A stretch of 6,395 nucleotides of DNA from an uncultured Lachnospiraceae bacterium (GTDB lineage Bacteria; Bacillota; Clostridia; Lachnospirales; Lachnospiraceae). This document shows positions 5,807-6,395 of this stretch, piece after piece; position 1 is the first letter of the stretch; the number at the start of each line of letters is the position of its first letter. The notes under the pieces were generated by a model, which had not been told where the DNA came from, made no database searches, and saw nothing but the letters and a program-made list of their open reading frames with translations. Where the stretch lies: assembly GCA_949346185.1 (NCBI GenBank), contig CASGVX010000124.1, positions 1 to 6,395 of the forward strand, in the 5' to 3' direction. The translations under genes were made by a program, and so were the position numbers.

Positions 5807-6395
5807 ATGTTCCTCATCGGCACAGAGGAGGGCAAGCGGACAGACTATATGCGGAGAGGGGCGGCGGCGGAGGGCATTCCCTTGGAATTGCTTCCTTGGG
5901 ATTCTCTGCGGAATCCATCTTCCCCAGAAAAACTGCGGAAATGTACTCTGCTCAGCCAGTCCGCAACGGAACTGCTGCAGGGAGCGGCAGTCAAAATAGA
6001 CCCGCCCCCATCACAGACCTGCCATCTGGAACAAATGAACAAAAACCTAGAGACATACAGAGACTCTCTGGAACAACTGGCCAAGGCAGAATGTCGCTTC
6101 CTAAATTCCCCGGAAGCCATCTGCCTCCTTTTAGATAAGCGGCAAGCCAAGCACCTCCTGATGGAGAGAGGCATTCCCGTGACGGAAATGTTTCCAGAAG
6201 AGCCCTGCAATATGACGCAATTACTGGAACTGATGAAGCGCATGCGGTGCTATTCCGTCTTCGTCAAGCCCAGATACTTCTCCGGGGCGGCAGGAGTGGC
6301 GGCCTTTCGGATTCATCCAAGGCAGGACAAGTTCTGCCTCTACTCTTCCTGCAGAATAGAAAACAACCGCCTAACCAACACGAAGAAGTTATCCC
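5807..6395 (+). CDS. STM4014-family ATP-grasp-like protein, 3' end beyond the window
   Basis: An uninterrupted frame runs from the ATG at 5807 to the window edge (196 residues visible). The start follows GGAG (5796-5799) at 7 bases, and only four bases separate it from the preceding stop, so the two genes are co-transcribed. Residues 99-123 (LNSPEAICLLLDKRQAKHLL and on to ERGIP) and VFVKPRYFSGAAGVAAFR (151-168) match the STM4014 family as I recall it. The second motif looks like the ATP-grasp nucleotide-binding segment, with K154 as candidate ATP-contacting lysine and SGAAGV (159-164) as glycine-rich loop. ATP-grasp enzymes activate a carboxylate as acyl-phosphate and join it to a nucleophile, typically an amine; the substrate here is unknown. 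The C-terminal half, with the expected Mg-binding residues, is outside the window, so catalytic competence cannot be judged. Confidence 0.78.
   Translation, partial: MFLIGTEEGKRTDYMRRGAAAEGIPLELLPWDSLRNPSSPEKLRKCTLLSQSATELLQGAAVKIDPPPSQTCHLEQMNKNLETYRDSLEQLAKAECRFLNSPEAICLLLDKRQAKHLLMERGIPVTEMFPEEPCNMTQLLELMKRMRCYSVFVKPRYFSGAAGVAAFRIHPRQDKFCLYSSCRIENNRLTNTKKLS

Noticed and set aside
5845..6243. Minus-strand frame of 132 codons over the STM4014-like gene
   Set aside because: It is antisense to an open plus-strand frame with a good start, ribosome site and family motifs; no support of its own.

Overview
The window looks like a chromosomal segment of an anaerobic Clostridia-type Firmicute, most likely Lachnospiraceae-like. 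The evidence is the order gpmI - secG - rnr - smpB, strong purine-rich Shine-Dalgarno sites before nearly every gene, consensus TTGNNN/TATAAT promoters, and moderate GC content. The species cannot be named from the sequence alone.

Two divergent blocks meet at about 4.7-4.9 kb. The left three-quarters is on the minus strand and, read in transcription order, holds gpmI (cofactor-independent phosphoglycerate mutase, 4686-3142), secG (translocon subunit, 2977-2729), rnr (RNase R, 2469-280) and the first two-thirds of smpB (314 to the window edge). gpmI and secG each have a clear sigma-A-type promoter. secG is followed by a hairpin with a T-rich tail that could limit read-through into rnr. rnr has a 259-base leader rich in inverted repeats, and rnr and smpB overlap by 35 bases. 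RNase R and SmpB work together in ribosome rescue: SmpB delivers tmRNA to stalled ribosomes and RNase R degrades the non-stop mRNA, so the coupling makes functional sense. The tmRNA gene often lies beyond smpB, but it is outside the window.

The right block is on the plus strand: its own promoter, a roughly 100-base leader with a long hairpin, a complete leucine-rich-repeat protein of the STM4015 family (4933-5802) and, four bases later, the first 196 residues of an STM4014-family ATP-grasp-like protein that runs off the edge. These two families belong to a conserved but functionally uncharacterised gene set known mainly by Salmonella locus names: STM4011 and STM4012 radical SAM proteins, STM4013 hydrolase, STM4014 and STM4015. 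This is the part of the window most likely to represent an undescribed system; its remaining members would be expected just to the right.

No tRNA, rRNA, CRISPR array, insertion sequence or phage gene was seen. No gene-free stretch exceeds 300 bases; the gaps are 2470-2728, 2978-3141 and 4687-4932, and each is described below.
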